A stretch of 64,000 nt of DNA from Clitoria ternatea (lineage: Eukaryota > Streptophyta > Magnoliopsida > Fabales > Fabaceae). A program made the translations under genes and the position numbers. Where the stretch lies: assembly GCA_037962975.1 (NCBI GenBank), contig CM075669.1, positions 87,030,001 through 87,094,000 of the forward strand, read 5' to 3'. The stretch's first letter is position 1. Each line of letters starts with the position of its first letter. The notes under the pieces are model-generated. The model searched no databases, had not been told where the DNA came from, and was given only the letters and a program-made list of their open reading frames with translations. Positions 23,555 through 34,408 of the stretch are shown here, piece by piece.

Positions 23555-26399
23555 GATGAAGACTTCAGGTCATACCTCCAATAGACCTCGTGGTACGTGG
23601 GGTGCTGGAGGCTAAGAAGGGAAAAACTACAGAGGTGTAACTAGAGGGATAACTAGGTCCACTGGATCTACAGGTAATGGCTTTATTGGTATATTAGAGG
23701 GAATCTCCTCTAGGTTCTCGTGACCAGCCTGGTCCTCTTGATGAATTACACTCCTGGTATGGTACCAGTGCCTGGCCGGAGGTCTCTTTTGGGGTCGCTC
23801 ACCCCATACAATTCAATCATTCCTGACGCTCGCCCTATATAATTTAATCAATTACAATCAACCCTTCTGACTCTCTTTTGGGGTCCCTAGTATGTACTCT
23901 AAGTTATCTCACCACTCTTGGTCCTGACGGACCTTTTCCATTTCCCATTAATCCCCTAAAATCACTAAGGTTCGTATAATCATAAATAAGTAACATGTGG
24001 TCACGATCTAAGCATAATGATGTAATGCATAAATTTCATTTCATTATTTTCATTCTCTTTATTAGTCATTATGATGCATATGGGCCCATCATCTCCTCAT
24101 CAATCCCAACACAATATATCACAGTCCCACCTTATCCCCCTTGTCCACTAGAGAGACCAGAGCTCGCCTCGTTCTGTTTTCACAAAGGGTAAGGACATAG
24201 AGTCCCCTCAACAATGGATCCAAAACACATCTCATCAGAACGGCACTACACAGCCATAGAAACCCCCACCTCTCATCGAAGTATACCAGAGTTTGCCACA
24301 GGCTGTCCAACTTCGGGTGTGAATCTAAGCCATTAGAGGTCTGCCCCTGGTATACTCCCTAAATCTCTCTCGGGGAATCGAGGCATAGTTGTTCTTCAAT
24401 GTACCCTTTCACTGTATGCTCTAGGGAGTTACTAAAACATCCACCTTTATTCTCCATGTATGATGCATGACTTAACATTTCATCTATCATTGGTTAGTCC
24501 TCGGTAGGGTTCCTTTAATGACTCTTTTTCATTCCTAATGTTGGGTTCTTTTTTTTCCTTGTTATCAAGTATTGTTTAATTTCTTCCTTTCCTTAGTGAA
24601 AATTTACAATGATCTTTCCGACTCTTAGGAATGAAATGAGATTCCACAATTTCTAAAAAATCACAGGGTACCTTGGCGTTACGACGCCCATCAATCATCA
24701 TTGGATCCAAACTCTTTCTATTTTCACAATCAATCATTTTGGAACCATTGCTGATACCGCTTTCCATATCCATTTGTCTTATTCAGAATCTTCCCCTATT
24801 CAGTTATCCATCTATCACACACAACATTTATCGATATAATATACTTATGAGAAACTTTACTTAAACATTCATCAACATATCACATCAATAATTATACAGT
24901 GATACCACGACATATACAACAACACATGCCTCAAATTTTACTATTTATGGATATGTTGTGAATGACATATTTATCGTTATTAAATTTGATGTGCTAGCCT
25001 TTACATCAGGTTATTACTAGAAGTTTTATGTTATACATCGGGTCAGGTTGCTTTTCGAGATATTTGGGTTCTCTTGAACCATTTATATTCCTATTAATTT
25101 AATCGGGTAGAATTGATTTATTTCATAATTTAATTTCCTAATGTCCAATTTTGAATTCTTAGGTCATCTTCAAGTGACCTCATTGTCTATTTTATTTCAC
25201 CAATCTAATTGGGCTTTATTTGTTGAATAACTTATTTTCTTGGTCACTAAACGGGTCACTAATCCTTTATGTTCCAGTAGTGGTTTAGCGATGTTTTTCT
25301 TCAACTTAAGATTACCGAATTTTGTAACTCTTACTTTATTTCTATTATTCTTGACTACATTAACTAAATTAGTCCCTTAACTGCATTCTTTTAATTAACT
25401 AAATTTATTTCCTCTATGGGTGTCCATTAGTATGCTTAGGGGTTTAGATGTTCTTTTAACTTTTATGTTATAAACTTAATCTAACATTACTTTACTACCC
25501 AACACTACTATTTAATAGGTTATGTTCATTTTTATCATTTAGTCTAAGGTCTAAAATCCTAAAACCTTTCTTTCTTAACTAGTAACTTTTCTTCTTTTTA
25601 TGCTATGTTTCAAAATTTCTAAGTTCCCTTCTAATAGTTTTTATTGGTTACCAAAATTTCTACTCATAACATTCTTTCCTTTTATTAGAGTTCTAAATTT
25701 TGAATTCATTTTATTTAAGAACATTCCCTTTGTCCTAATTAGTTTACTAGAGTTCGTTTTGGTTTTCTATAACTATTTTAAATGAGATTCTAATATTCCT
25801 TTTCTTTTTCTACTTAACTTACTTAGCCCATTAAAACCCAAAATTTTATTACCTATAAAATCTTTTCCCAATTTAATTCCACTTCATTAAATTTCAAGGG
25901 TCTCTTTTCTTTTCCTTTTCATTTTACTTCAAATGGTCACTAAAATTGGTCACTAAATTTTTTATTTCCATTTCTTTTTCTTAGTTCATAAACTTTATTT
26001 GGCCTAAATCATGTCATTTTTTTATAAAATTCCTTCAAGTAAAATTTTCCACTTTTCAAAACTCAATCTATTTATTCAATTAGCTTCTATAAATCTTTAT
26101 AATATTTTAAAAACAATGCCACTTTTGAAACTTAGTAAAATAAAATGTCGTACCCGTCCGGTCGGTAAATTTTCTCGAAGTGCGCAATATCTTCCAAATA
26201 ATTTCGACGATGCTTAACGATAAATTTAATTCCTAATAGTGGGGCTTACCGGGGAAATAAATTACAAATTACATAATAACACCATAAATTTAAAATTAAA
26301 TAATACAACCATATCGAATAAAACCGAGCCCGTCTAAACACTAAAATTTCTAAGTTTCCTTTTCTCCTCCGATTGCGATGAAACCTTCCCGAACACATA

Positions 26400-26419
26400 G
26401 GTAATTCTTGTATCTAAGT
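26400..26419 (-). mobile_element. Short left end of the Tat fragment
   Basis: Twenty bases between copy A and the copia LTR. Together with 36313 onward they continue the Tat protease frame (minus sense ...GYLDTRIT). The last five, TAAGT (26415-26419), are the copia target duplication. Position 26399/26400 is the breakpoint where the Tat element was cut and joined to HP-d. Confidence 0.65.
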
Positions 26420-27816
26420 TGTGTTTGAATATGTATACAGGCTCAAGGATGTTCAAAGATTTTGATAATGACAAGCACTCTTGAAGAAATCTGTGCAAAA
26501 ACAAAGATATAGAATCAGGTGCTAAGTAACAGCGAAGCTAATCGATTAGGTCACTTATGCTAATCGATTAGGAACACTCTGTTTTGGAAGAAATTGATTC
26601 AGGCAATGAGCTAATCGATTATGGAAATGAATCTAATCGATTATGAAGCAACTGGATTTAAACTAATCGACTACTAATTTGATGTAATCGATTACAACTG
26701 TCAAAAATAAGATTAAATGTATCAGGTATGTTTGCTAATCGATTAAGGGAAGTTGCACAATCGATTAGGAGGCTACTGGAATTAAGGTAATCGATTACAA
26801 GACATGCTAATCGATTAGGAAGTTGCGAAATCAAATTAAATGCATCAGGTACAGATGCTAATCGATTACAGGAAATGAAATAATCGATTATGGACTCTCT
26901 GACTTGAAGCTAATCGATTACAACGCAAGGGTGTAATCAATTACACTAGTGGAAAAACACATTTAAGTGGGAAACCAGCTCATGTCTCCACCATTCTTCG
27001 AAATTCCATTAAGTGCAACGGCTAGGAAGAAGAAGGGCACACCTCAACACCTCAATTAGCTCTATAAATTGAAGAGAAACACAAGCACAAAACACACCAA
27101 GAAGCTACAAATCTTTTGCTCTATTTTGTGCTTTGTAAGCCCTATTTCTTGTATCTTGAATTTCATTTGTATATCCTCTCATCTTGAGAGATTAGAAAGT
27201 TTGTGAGCTATCATTGTCTATTCACTCTATTAAGAGAGTCATTCACTTGTAAACACTTCAAAAACACAAGAGATTTTCACTCTAGGTTGAGTGGTCACAA
27301 AGGTTGAGGTTCAACCTTTGGGTATTGAGAGTTTGAGAGATTGGGTGGGTTGCCCTATTGCTAGTGAGGATTGAGTTCTTGAGTGTGGGACACTAGGAAG
27401 CTGCAATTACTCATAGCTTGTATCTCTAAACTTCAATAGTGGAAATCCTCTAAGTGGGTTGCTTAGAGACGAGACGTACACCGGTTTGGGTGGAACTTGT
27501 TACATCGGTTTGCAAGCTTCTCTTCCTTACTCTTTACTTTCATATACTGTATATTGATTGATTGGTATTGATTGCTTGTGAAGTTCATACTTGAATTTGC
27601 TTAATTTGTTATACTTCAAAAGCTGCCTACCAAGTGTTTGCTAAATTGCCTTAGCAATATTTTCCATTGTAGTGCTTTGCATATTTCCCTTTACTTAATT
27701 TCACTTGCATATTCTCATAAACTTGGTTATAAAAATCAATTTCAAAGGCATTCCAATCAAAAGTTTTATAACTCAATTCACCCCCCCTCTTGAGTATTGA
27801 GGCCACTTGAACAACA
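26420..27816 (+). repeat. 5' LTR of the copia element
   Basis: 1397 bp, TGTGTTTGAATATG...CTTGAACAACA. The promoter-proximal half (26537-26944) holds fourteen copies of AATCGATTA or one-base variants. A TATA-like CTCTATAAATTG lies at 27059-27070, which suggests transcription starts a little after it. The primer-binding site follows two bases after the LTR. Confidence 0.93.
26537..26944. promoter_or_regulatory. TAATCGATTA palindrome array in the copia 5' LTR
   Basis: Fourteen boxes in about 410 bp, twelve of them exact AATCGATTA and most the full palindrome TAATCGATTA; the two variants are AATCGACTA and AATCAATTA. It ends about 115 bp upstream of the TATA-like box, as an enhancer array would. 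The palindrome resembles homeodomain-type core sites (TAAT/ATTA), but the binding factor is a guess. Confidence 0.6.
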
Positions 27817-27872
27817 AGTGGTATCAGAGCTTGACTCTTGGTAGATCAAGCTTAACAGCTTCAAGAGACTAA

Positions 27873-28472
27873 ATGGCCTCAAGTTCTCAAAATGTTTTTC
27901 CCAAGGGTGGTGCGATAAACAGACCTCCCGCTTTCAATGGGGAAGGGTATGCCTTTTGGAAAGAGAGAATGAAAATCTTCATTCAATCAATTGACTTGAG
28001 AATTTGGAATGCCATTGAAAATGGTCCTTATATACCAATGCATACAGTAGATAGTAAAAATGTTGAAAAACCTATAGATGAATGGACAAGCGAGGAAGAA
28101 AAGAAAGTTCAATATGGCTACAAGGCCAAAAATCTAATTACTATGGCTTTAGGTCAAGATGAATTTTTTAGAATAATGACTCGCCAAACTGCTAAAGAGA
28201 TGTGGGATACTCTACAAGTAACTCACGAAGGTACTAACGATGTAAAGGACTCTAAGATTAGTACACTAACTAGTCAATATGAGTGCTTTAGATTAAACTC
28301 TCATGAATTAATTGTTGATATGCAAAAAAGATTCACTCTCATCATTAATCAACTCATTACACTTGGAAAGACTTACACTAACAAAGAGCTCATTCATAAA
28401 GTGTTGAAAAGTCTTAACAGAGAATGGCAACCGCTAGTTACCGCCATCAAACAATCTCCTAGCATAAACTAA
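27873..28472 (+). CDS. gag: Copia gag, N-terminal part (ends at an in-frame stop)
   Basis: 199 residues from ATG 27873, 57 bp after the LTR. It shows the plant copia Gag pattern: PPAFNGEGYAFWKERMKIF near residues 18-36, then AKEMWDTLQVTHEGTNDVK, SQYECFRL, and IHKVLKSLNREWQPLVTAI near the end (UBN2-type gag). Gag forms the particle that packages element RNA. The frame ends with TAA at 28470-28472, and an ATG in the same frame follows immediately and continues gag. The stop is therefore probably a single nonsense change in one gag gene rather than a true end. Whether it is read through is unknown. Confidence 0.88.
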   Translation: MASSSQNVFPKGGAINRPPAFNGEGYAFWKERMKIFIQSIDLRIWNAIENGPYIPMHTVDSKNVEKPIDEWTSEEEKKVQYGYKAKNLITMALGQDEFFRIMTRQTAKEMWDTLQVTHEGTNDVKDSKISTLTSQYECFRLNSHELIVDMQKRFTLIINQLITLGKTYTNKELIHKVLKSLNREWQPLVTAIKQSPSIN

Positions 28473-29543
28473 ATGTCTCTTGCCACACTATTTGGTAAGT
28501 TGCAGGAACAGGAACAAGAGCTGAAAGAATTAAAGATGGCAGAAGAGGAAGAAAAATCTTCCAAGAAAAAGGGTCTCGCTCTCAAGGCTACTCCCATAAA
28601 TGAAGAAGAATCCAGAAGTGAACTTGATGAAGAAGAAGAGTTTGGACTATTTGTGAAACGCTTCGGGAAATTCATGAAAGGCAAACGCTTCCAAAGAAGC
28701 TTCAAAAACCTAAGTAAGAAACCTATCACTAAAGAAAATTCTTCCTCACCCAATTGTTTTGAATGTGGCAAGGAAGGGCACTTCAAAGCGGATTGCCCAA
28801 ATCTTAAGAAGAAGGGAAAAGAGAAAAGAGGAAGAAGGAGAGCATATATAGCATGGGATGAAAATGAGATAAGCAGCTCGGATGACACAGAAAATGAAGA
28901 AGCAAACCTTTGTCTAATGGCAAATCATCAAGAAGAGGATAATGAGGTAAATCTTCTTGACTTAGACAAAAATGAACTGTTAGATGCTTTTGAGGAATTA
29001 TATGATAAATTTATAAAAGTCTCTAATAGACTTAAATCATCTAGAAAAACTAGTGATACCCTTGAAATGCATCTCATGGAAGTATGTAAAGAAAATGAGA
29101 GCTTAAAAGAAGAACTAGAAAATGTTCAAACATGCTCCAAGGATAAACCATGTGATTTTGCAAAAAGATGTATTGTGTTAGAAACCAAGGTTGAAGACCT
29201 AAATAGGACACTAGAAAAGTTCACTAATGGAAGAGATAATTTGAATATCCTACTTGGGCAACAAAAATGCATGTTTAGTAAAACCGGTTTAGGATATGAC
29301 CAAGAACATAGCAATCACAAAATGGAGAAACAATATAAAAATTTCTTTGCACCACCAAGCAAATCCTCCTCACCTTTTATGAAATGCAATCATTGTGGTA
29401 CCAAAGGACATAGTGCTTATAAGTGTAGTGTTAGGAAACTAGGACCAAAGGTCTTAAGAAAGGTGTGGGTTCCCAAAGGAACATCTCCACAAGCTAACCT
29501 AAAAGGACCTAACATAAAATGGGTACCTAGTTCTCTAAACTGA
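28473..29543 (+). CDS. gag: Copia gag, C-terminal part with two zinc knuckles
   Basis: 356 residues in the same frame as the preceding gag segment, starting MSLATLFGKLQEQEQELKEL. A zinc knuckle CFECGKEGHFKADC lies at residues 95-108 and a second, CNHCGTKGHSAYKC, at about 305-318. These nucleocapsid motifs bind RNA. Between them is an acidic, coiled-coil-prone stretch (about residues 170-245, KENESLKEELENVQ). It ends ...WVPSSLN and TGA at 29541-29543. The next gene is in another frame, so Pol needs a frameshift, splicing or internal start. The frame at 28469-28888 (-) is its antisense shadow. Confidence 0.88.
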   Translation: MSLATLFGKLQEQEQELKELKMAEEEEKSSKKKGLALKATPINEEESRSELDEEEEFGLFVKRFGKFMKGKRFQRSFKNLSKKPITKENSSSPNCFECGKEGHFKADCPNLKKKGKEKRGRRRAYIAWDENEISSSDDTENEEANLCLMANHQEEDNEVNLLDLDKNELLDAFEELYDKFIKVSNRLKSSRKTSDTLEMHLMEVCKENESLKEELENVQTCSKDKPCDFAKRCIVLETKVEDLNRTLEKFTNGRDNLNILLGQQKCMFSKTGLGYDQEHSNHKMEKQYKNFFAPPSKSSSPFMKCNHCGTKGHSAYKCSVRKLGPKVLRKVWVPKGTSPQANLKGPNIKWVPSSLN

Positions 29544-29559
29544 TTTTGTTTTGTAGGTA

Positions 29560-32500
29560 TGCTTCAAGGCAAGCAACACCCATTGGTACTTGGATAGTGG
29601 GTGTTCAAAGCATATGACGGGAGACATAAGCAAATTTACATCATTCACTCCCAAAAGAAAAGGAAGTGTCACCTACGGAGATAACACTAAAGGAAGAATC
29701 CTAGGCATTGGAAATATTGGTAAGAATTCTTCCACCTCCATAAGTGACGTATTGTATGTTGAAGGCCTCAAACATAATCTACTTAGCATAAGTCAATTAT
29801 GTGACAAAGGATATAGAGTTTTATTTGAATCCAATTGTTGTATAATTGAGAATAAGCTAAACAAAGAGGTCAAATTTGTTGGAAAAAGAATTGATAACAT
29901 TTACATGATTGATGTGGATAGTTTGTCTACAAATGATGAACAATGCTTCATTTCTAAAGAGGATGAAACTTGGCTATGGCATAGAAGAATAGCTCATATA
30001 CATGTAGACCACTTGAACAAACTTGTTTCTAAAGATTTAGTAATTGGTTTACCAAAGCTTAAATTTGAAAATAGATTTTGTGATGCATGTCAAAAGGGAA
30101 AACAAGTAAAGGCATCCTTTCAATCCAAAAACATTGTTTCCACTCAAAGGCCTTTACAACTTTTGCACATGGACTTATTTGGACCATCCAAAATCAAAAG
30201 CTTTGGAGGCAATCACTATGGTCTAGTTATAGTAGATGACTATTCAAGATATACATGGACATTGTTTCTTGCTCATAAAAATGAAGCATATCATGCATTC
30301 AAGAAACTTGCAAAGATTATCCAAAATGAGCAAAACTCAAAAATTGCATCCATTAGAACCGATCATGGGGGAGAATTTGAAAATCAATCTTTTGAAAAGT
30401 TTTGCGAAAAACATGGTATCAATCACAATTTTTCAGCTCCTAGAACTCCACAACAAAATGGAGTAGTTGAAAGGAAAAATAGATCTTTAGTGGAGCTTGC
30501 TAGAACCATGCTAAATGAAAACAATATTGCAAAACATTTTTGGGCCGATGCGGTAAACACCGCGTGTTATGTTATGAATAGATGTTTGATAAGACCTATT
30601 TTAAAGAAAACCCCTTATGAGCTTTACAAGGGTAGAAAACCTAACATTGCATACTTTCATATTTTTGGATGTAAATGTTTTGTGCTCAACAACGGAAAGG
30701 ATAATCTAGGAAAGTTTGATGCAAAATTTGATGAGGCAATATTCCTAGGATACTCTCAATCAAGTAAATCTTATAGAATCTTCAACAAACAAACAAATAC
30801 CATTGAGGAATCTATTCATGTTAAATTTGATGAAATTAGCCATAACCCTCCGAGAAAGGAAGATGTTGATGATCTTGTAGGTACCTTCCAAGAAATGAAC
30901 TTGGAAGACAAAGAAGAAGTCAACAATGATGGAGGAGCAACACAAATTGATAAGCAACAAGATTGGGTAACCTTAAAGGATCATCCCTTGGACAAAATCA
31001 TTGGAGAAATAACCAAAGGGGTAAGTACTCGAAATGCCATTAGAAATGCATGCAATCACTTAGCTTTTGTATCCCAAATCGAACCCAAAAACATTGATGA
31101 AGCCATTATTGATGAGCATTGGATGTTGGCCATGCAAGAAGAGTTAAACCAATTTGAAAGAAATGAAGTTTGGGAACTTGTGCCAAGACCCAATGACCAT
31201 CTAATAATAGGCACCAAATGGGTTTTTAGAAATAAGTTAGATGAAAATGGTATAATAACAAGAAACAAAGCTAGACTAGTTGCAAAGGGATACAATCAAG
31301 AAGAGGGAATAGATTATGAAGAAACGTATGCTCCCGTAGCTAGGTTAGAAGCCATTAGGCTATTGCTAGCTTTTGCATGCTGTATGGATTTTAAACTGTA
31401 TCAAATGGATGTCAAAAGTGCATTTTTAAACGGCTTCATTCAAGAAGAAGTTTATGTAGATCAACCTCCTGGCTTTGAAAATCATAAATTTCCAAACCAT
31501 GTCTTCAAATTGAGAAAAGCTTTATATGGTTTGAAACAAGCTCCAAGAGCTTGGTATGAAAGACTAAGTAAATTCCTTTTAGAACACAAATTTGAAAGAG
31601 GAAAGGTTGATACTACACTGTTTATAAAACGCAAAAATAATGACATTCTTTTGGTACAAATTTATGTTGATGATATAATATTCGGTGCTACTAATGAAAA
31701 TCTTTGTCAAGAGTTTGCCAAGATTATACAGAATGAGTTTGAAATGTCCTTGATGGGAGAACTCACCTTCTTCCTTAGATTACAAATAAAACAAGCAAAT
31801 GATGGAACGTTCATAAGTCAAACCAAGTATTGTAAAGAACTGCTCAAAAGGTTTGAAATGGACAAGGCAAACGAAATAGCTACACCCATGAGCACATCTT
31901 GCTATTTAGATAAAGATGAAAAGGGTAAGGACATTGAAATCACCAAATATCGAGGTATGATTGGATCCTTACTGTATTTAACTGCTAGTAGGCCCGATAT
32001 TATGTTTGCGGTATGCATGTGTGCTAGATATCAAGCATGTCCTAAAGAATCACATTTAACTGCCGTAAAAAGAATTTTGAAATATCTTGTGGGTACTCAA
32101 GATGTTGGTTTATGGTATCCCAAAGGCGTTGAATGTAATCTTTTAGGATATTCCGACTCTGACTTTGCTGGCTGTAAACTTGATAGAAAAAGTACTAGTG
32201 GCACATGTCATTTACTTGGTAGCTCCCTTGTTTCTTGGCATAGCAAGAAGCAAGCAAGTGTTGCATTATCGACGGATGAGGCAGAATATGTAGCCGCTGG
32301 TAGTTGTTGTGCTCAAATTCTTTGGATGAGACAACAACTTCTTGATTTTGGCATTGTTTTAAACAAAGTACCCATCAAATGTGATAATACTAGTGCCATT
32401 AATATCTCAAAGAATCCTGTAATGCACTCTAGAACCAAGCACATTGAGATTAGGCATCATTTCATTAGAGATCATGTGTTAAAAGGGGATTGTGTACTTG

Positions 32501-32616
32501 AACATGTTGAAACTTCTAGGCAACTAGCAGATATTTTCACAAAACCCTTGGCTAGAGAACAATTCATTCACATTAGAAGAGAATTAGGCATTCTTGACAT
32601 GTCAAATTGTGTTTGA
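29560..32616 (+). CDS. pol: Copia Pol polyprotein (protease, integrase, RT, RNase H)
   Basis: Open from 29560 to TGA at 32616. Residue numbers here count from the TTG at 29590, giving 1008 residues. The protease active site is DSGCSKHMTGD at residues 2-12. A GAG-pre-integrase zinc region (LWHRRIAHIH, CDACQKGKQ) follows at about 129-175. The integrase core has Asp195 (HMDLFG), Asp258 (RTDHGGEF) and Glu294 (VVERKNR). RT runs from about 525 (WELVPRPND) through QMDVKSAFLNG to the catalytic YVDD at 692-695. RNase H includes DSDFAGCKLDRKSTSGT and STDEAEYVAA, ending HIEIRHHFIRDH and LADIFTKPL. All catalytic motifs are present and there is no internal stop. There is no ATG at the frame start; expression probably depends on a Gag-Pol fusion mechanism. 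Confidence 0.93.
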   Translation, partial: CFKASNTHWYLDSGCSKHMTGDISKFTSFTPKRKGSVTYGDNTKGRILGIGNIGKNSSTSISDVLYVEGLKHNLLSISQLCDKGYRVLFESNCCIIENKLNKEVKFVGKRIDNIYMIDVDSLSTNDEQCFISKEDETWLWHRRIAHIHVDHLNKLVSKDLVIGLPKLKFENRFCDACQKGKQVKASFQSKNIVSTQRPLQLLHMDLFGPSKIKSFGGNHYGLVIVDDYSRYTWTLFLAHKNEAYHAFKKLAKIIQNEQNSKIASIRTDHGGEFENQSFEKFCEKHGINHNFSAPRTPQQNGVVERKNRSLVELARTMLNENNIAKHFWADAVNTACYVMNRCLIRPILKKTPYELYKGRKPNIAYFHIFGCKCFVLNNGKDNLGKFDAKFDEAIFLGYSQSSKSYRIFNKQTNTIEESIHVKFDEISHNPPRKEDVDDLVGTFQEMNLEDKEEVNNDGGATQIDKQQDWVTLKDHPLDKIIGEITKGVSTRNAIRNACNHLAFVSQIEPKNIDEAIIDEHWMLAMQEELNQFERNEVWELVPRPNDHLIIGTKWVFRNKLDENGIITRNKARLVAKGYNQEEGIDYEETYAPVARLEAIRLLLAFACCMDFKLYQMDVKSAFLNGFIQEEVYVDQPPGFENHKFPNHVFKLRKALYGLKQAPRAWYERLSKFLLEHKFERGKVDTTLFIKRKNNDILLVQIYVDDIIFGATNENLCQEFAKIIQNEFEMSLMGELTFFLRLQIKQANDGTFISQTKYCKELLKRFEMDKANEIATPMSTSCYLDKDEKGKDIEITKYRGMIGSLLYLTASRPDIMFAVCMCARYQACPKESHLTAVKRILKYLVGTQDVGLWYPKGVECNLLGYSDSDFAGCKLDRKSTSGTCHLLGSSLVSWHSKKQASVALSTDEAEYVAAGSCCAQILWMRQQLLDFGIVLNKVPIKCDNTSAINISKNPVMHSRTKHIEIRHHFIRDHVLKGDCVLEHVETSRQLADIFTKPLAREQFIHIRRELGILDMSNCV

Positions 32617-33287
32617 ATGATAGAATATTTTGATAAGAACTATGTTGTATGGCATGATGAATGGTATATATCACATTTCATGTTTGGAACTTTGCTGTAT
32701 GAAAAACCTGAAGTTTTTGAATCAATAATCGATTACATGCATCCTCACAATCGATTACTATGCTTCTGTTTCTAGTATAATCGATTAGTAAAAGTTCCTA
32801 ATTGATTACAATCATTCTGTTTCTAAGCTAATTGATTGCCCTTGATCCACAATCGATTACACAGCCTCTGTTTCAGGTTCAAAACGTTTCCTCTTCTCCA
32901 TAATCGATTACCATCCTGCTCCAATCGATTAGGACTGTTCTGTTTCTTAACTAATCGATTAGTCAAAGTCTCTAATCGATTACGCTCTGTATGAAACGTT
33001 TGAAATTCCCCAGAAATAGTGATCTAATCGATTATGCACTGTCTAGTAATCGATTAGCCTCGGTTCTGAAGAGTCAATATTGCAATTTCCAAGGCATACT
33101 CGAACCACTCCCTCTCTTAACTCCCTTCACTCCTTTCTAAACCCACTTTCCTCCTTCCTAAACCTAATTCTCACCTATAAATACCCCTCTCTTCACTTTC
33201 TTATCTCACACTACCTCCTCCCTCTCAAACCTCTCCAAAACTCTCAAGCACTCTTCTCTGTTCATCTTCTTCTTTGCCTTCCTTACC
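32617..33287 (+). other. Post-pol spacer with second TAATCGATTA array
   Basis: Between pol and the third ORF. From 32726 to 33058 it holds twelve copies of AATCGATTA or one/two-base variants, like the array in the LTR but in otherwise different sequence. It is followed by a CT-rich stretch with a TATA-like CTATAAATACC at 33175-33185. That is about 100 bp before the ATG of the third ORF, so this region looks like a separate promoter for that ORF (inference). Confidence 0.6.
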
Positions 33288-34408
33288 ATGTCTTCATCTG
33301 GCAATGTCAAGAGAGCAAGGTCTTCCGTAGCTCAGGCCCATAACCCCCTTGATTTTTCAAGGTTCTTTGCTTCTCCTAGAGACCTCCAAAATTTCATGAA
33401 AAACTTTTCTGAAAAGGAGATAATGACCCCCCACTACACCATTGCCGACACTTTCGACAACCCCAGCCTAACCTTCACTCAAAGCCTTCACCACTACAAT
33501 CTCTTTCCTTTCCTCTCCCTCAAGGAAGAAGAGTACTACCCTGAACTAATAAGGGTATTTTACTACAATCTCCGCCTTGTGAATGGCATGGTTGAGTCCA
33601 AAGTGAAGAACACAACCATTAAGCTTTCCAATGCTCAATTTGCGGAAATCTCCCAACTGCCTCTCAACAATGCTGATTTTGATGGAGGAGAACCAGAAGA
33701 CGAATGGGGCTTCAACGCTCTAACTGCTCGTCAATCCTTGTGGAAAGCTGACCGCCCCAGGAGCAACCACAAGTTGGTAGGCCACTTGACCATGAATAAC
33801 CGGTTACTTCACTTTTTCTTGGTCAAGATGATTGTTCCTCGTGGAGGGAACTATACTTTGGTAGAAGAGGATGATGTCCTCTTGATGTGGGCAATGCTGA
33901 ATCATAAGGAGATCAACTGGGTTCAGTTGGTCAAATTTCATATGCGCCACGCCAAGGACCAACAAAAACTCCCTTATGGTATTCTCCTTACTAAAATTTT
34001 TAAATATTGTGGAGTAGACTTGGCTGGAGAATTATCAGAAAAGTGCCTCCTAGAGCTTGCATTGGCACCCATCACCTCACCAAAATGGGTCTTGTTCTTA
34101 CACATGGAGCATGGTACTCACGAATGGAGGGCATTCATGCCAACATTCCCTTCGAAGCTCCTGCTGAAGAAGAACCCGCTCCTCCTCCTCCTCAATCACA
34201 AGCTGCACCCCAAGCCTCTTCATCTGCACCCCAAGCTGACCCCTTTGCATCTCTTTACGCCCATCTTGACCGCCGCTTCGATCGCCTTGAGAACTCTCTT
34301 CAAGAGTTTTCAATGACCGAGCAGCAACACTTCGAGATGATGCAACAACGCTATGAAGAGCTATCCCACCAAATCGCTGAAATTCGCTTTTTTAATCCGG
34401 ATAATTAG
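33288..34408 (+). pseudogene. Third ORF of the copia element, plant-transposon-protein-like, one frameshift
   Basis: From ATG 33288 one frame codes MSSSGNVKRARSSVAQAHNP and then a globular part (EEEYYPELIRVFYYNLRLVN, ESKVKNTTIKLSNAQFAEI, HKLVGHLTMNNRLLHFFLVK). This resembles the putative plant transposon protein domain (PF20167-like, from memory of the pattern). Around 34050-34100 the sense switches to another frame that continues KMGLVLTHGAWYSRMEGIHA, a Pro/Ala/Gln-rich linker and a coiled-coil-prone tail RRFDRLENSLQEF..MMQQRYEELSHQI to the stop at 34408. One single-base indel thus splits an original protein of about 370 residues. Such extra ORFs occur after pol in some plant copia elements; the function is unknown. 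Confidence 0.65.

Larger units (their letters stand above)
17046..26399 (+). repeat. 9.35 kb segmental duplication, copy A (Tat site empty)
   Basis: From GTCATTATTATCATT at 17046 to GAACACATA at 26399 the sequence repeats at 39166-48493 in the same orientation. The offset is 22120 at the left edge and 22094 at the right edge. The shift comes from one extra AGT triplet in copy B and one extra 29-bp unit in copy A (19233-19290). Copy A has uninterrupted ATT repeat to its left, so it carries the empty Tat insertion site. At its right end it breaks off inside HP-d and joins Tat protease sequence at 26400. Confidence 0.9.
22962..26399 (-). repeat. HP-d, truncated (copy A)
   Basis: Minus-oriented HP unit: its 3' end is TGTAATACCC at 22962 on the plus strand, and the hairpin is at 22969-23023. 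It runs through the ORF at 23264-23554 and the CTTCGATGAGAGGTGG region near 24270 to 26399. There it is cut off at the join with the Tat fragment. The complete version is 45056-51259. The T-rich plus strand at 25000-26200 gives many Phe/Leu-rich chance frames. Confidence 0.65.

Noticed and set aside
24119..24864. Short frames in HP-d and their duplicates at 46213-46958
   Set aside because: They do not match any frame in the aligned parts of other HP units.
26537..26944. AATCGATTA repeats as a CRISPR-like array
   Set aside because: The repeats are 9-10 bp, irregularly spaced, inside a plant retrotransposon LTR, and recur in its 3' LTR.
28469..28888. 139-residue minus-strand frame
   Set aside because: Antisense shadow of the copia gag.
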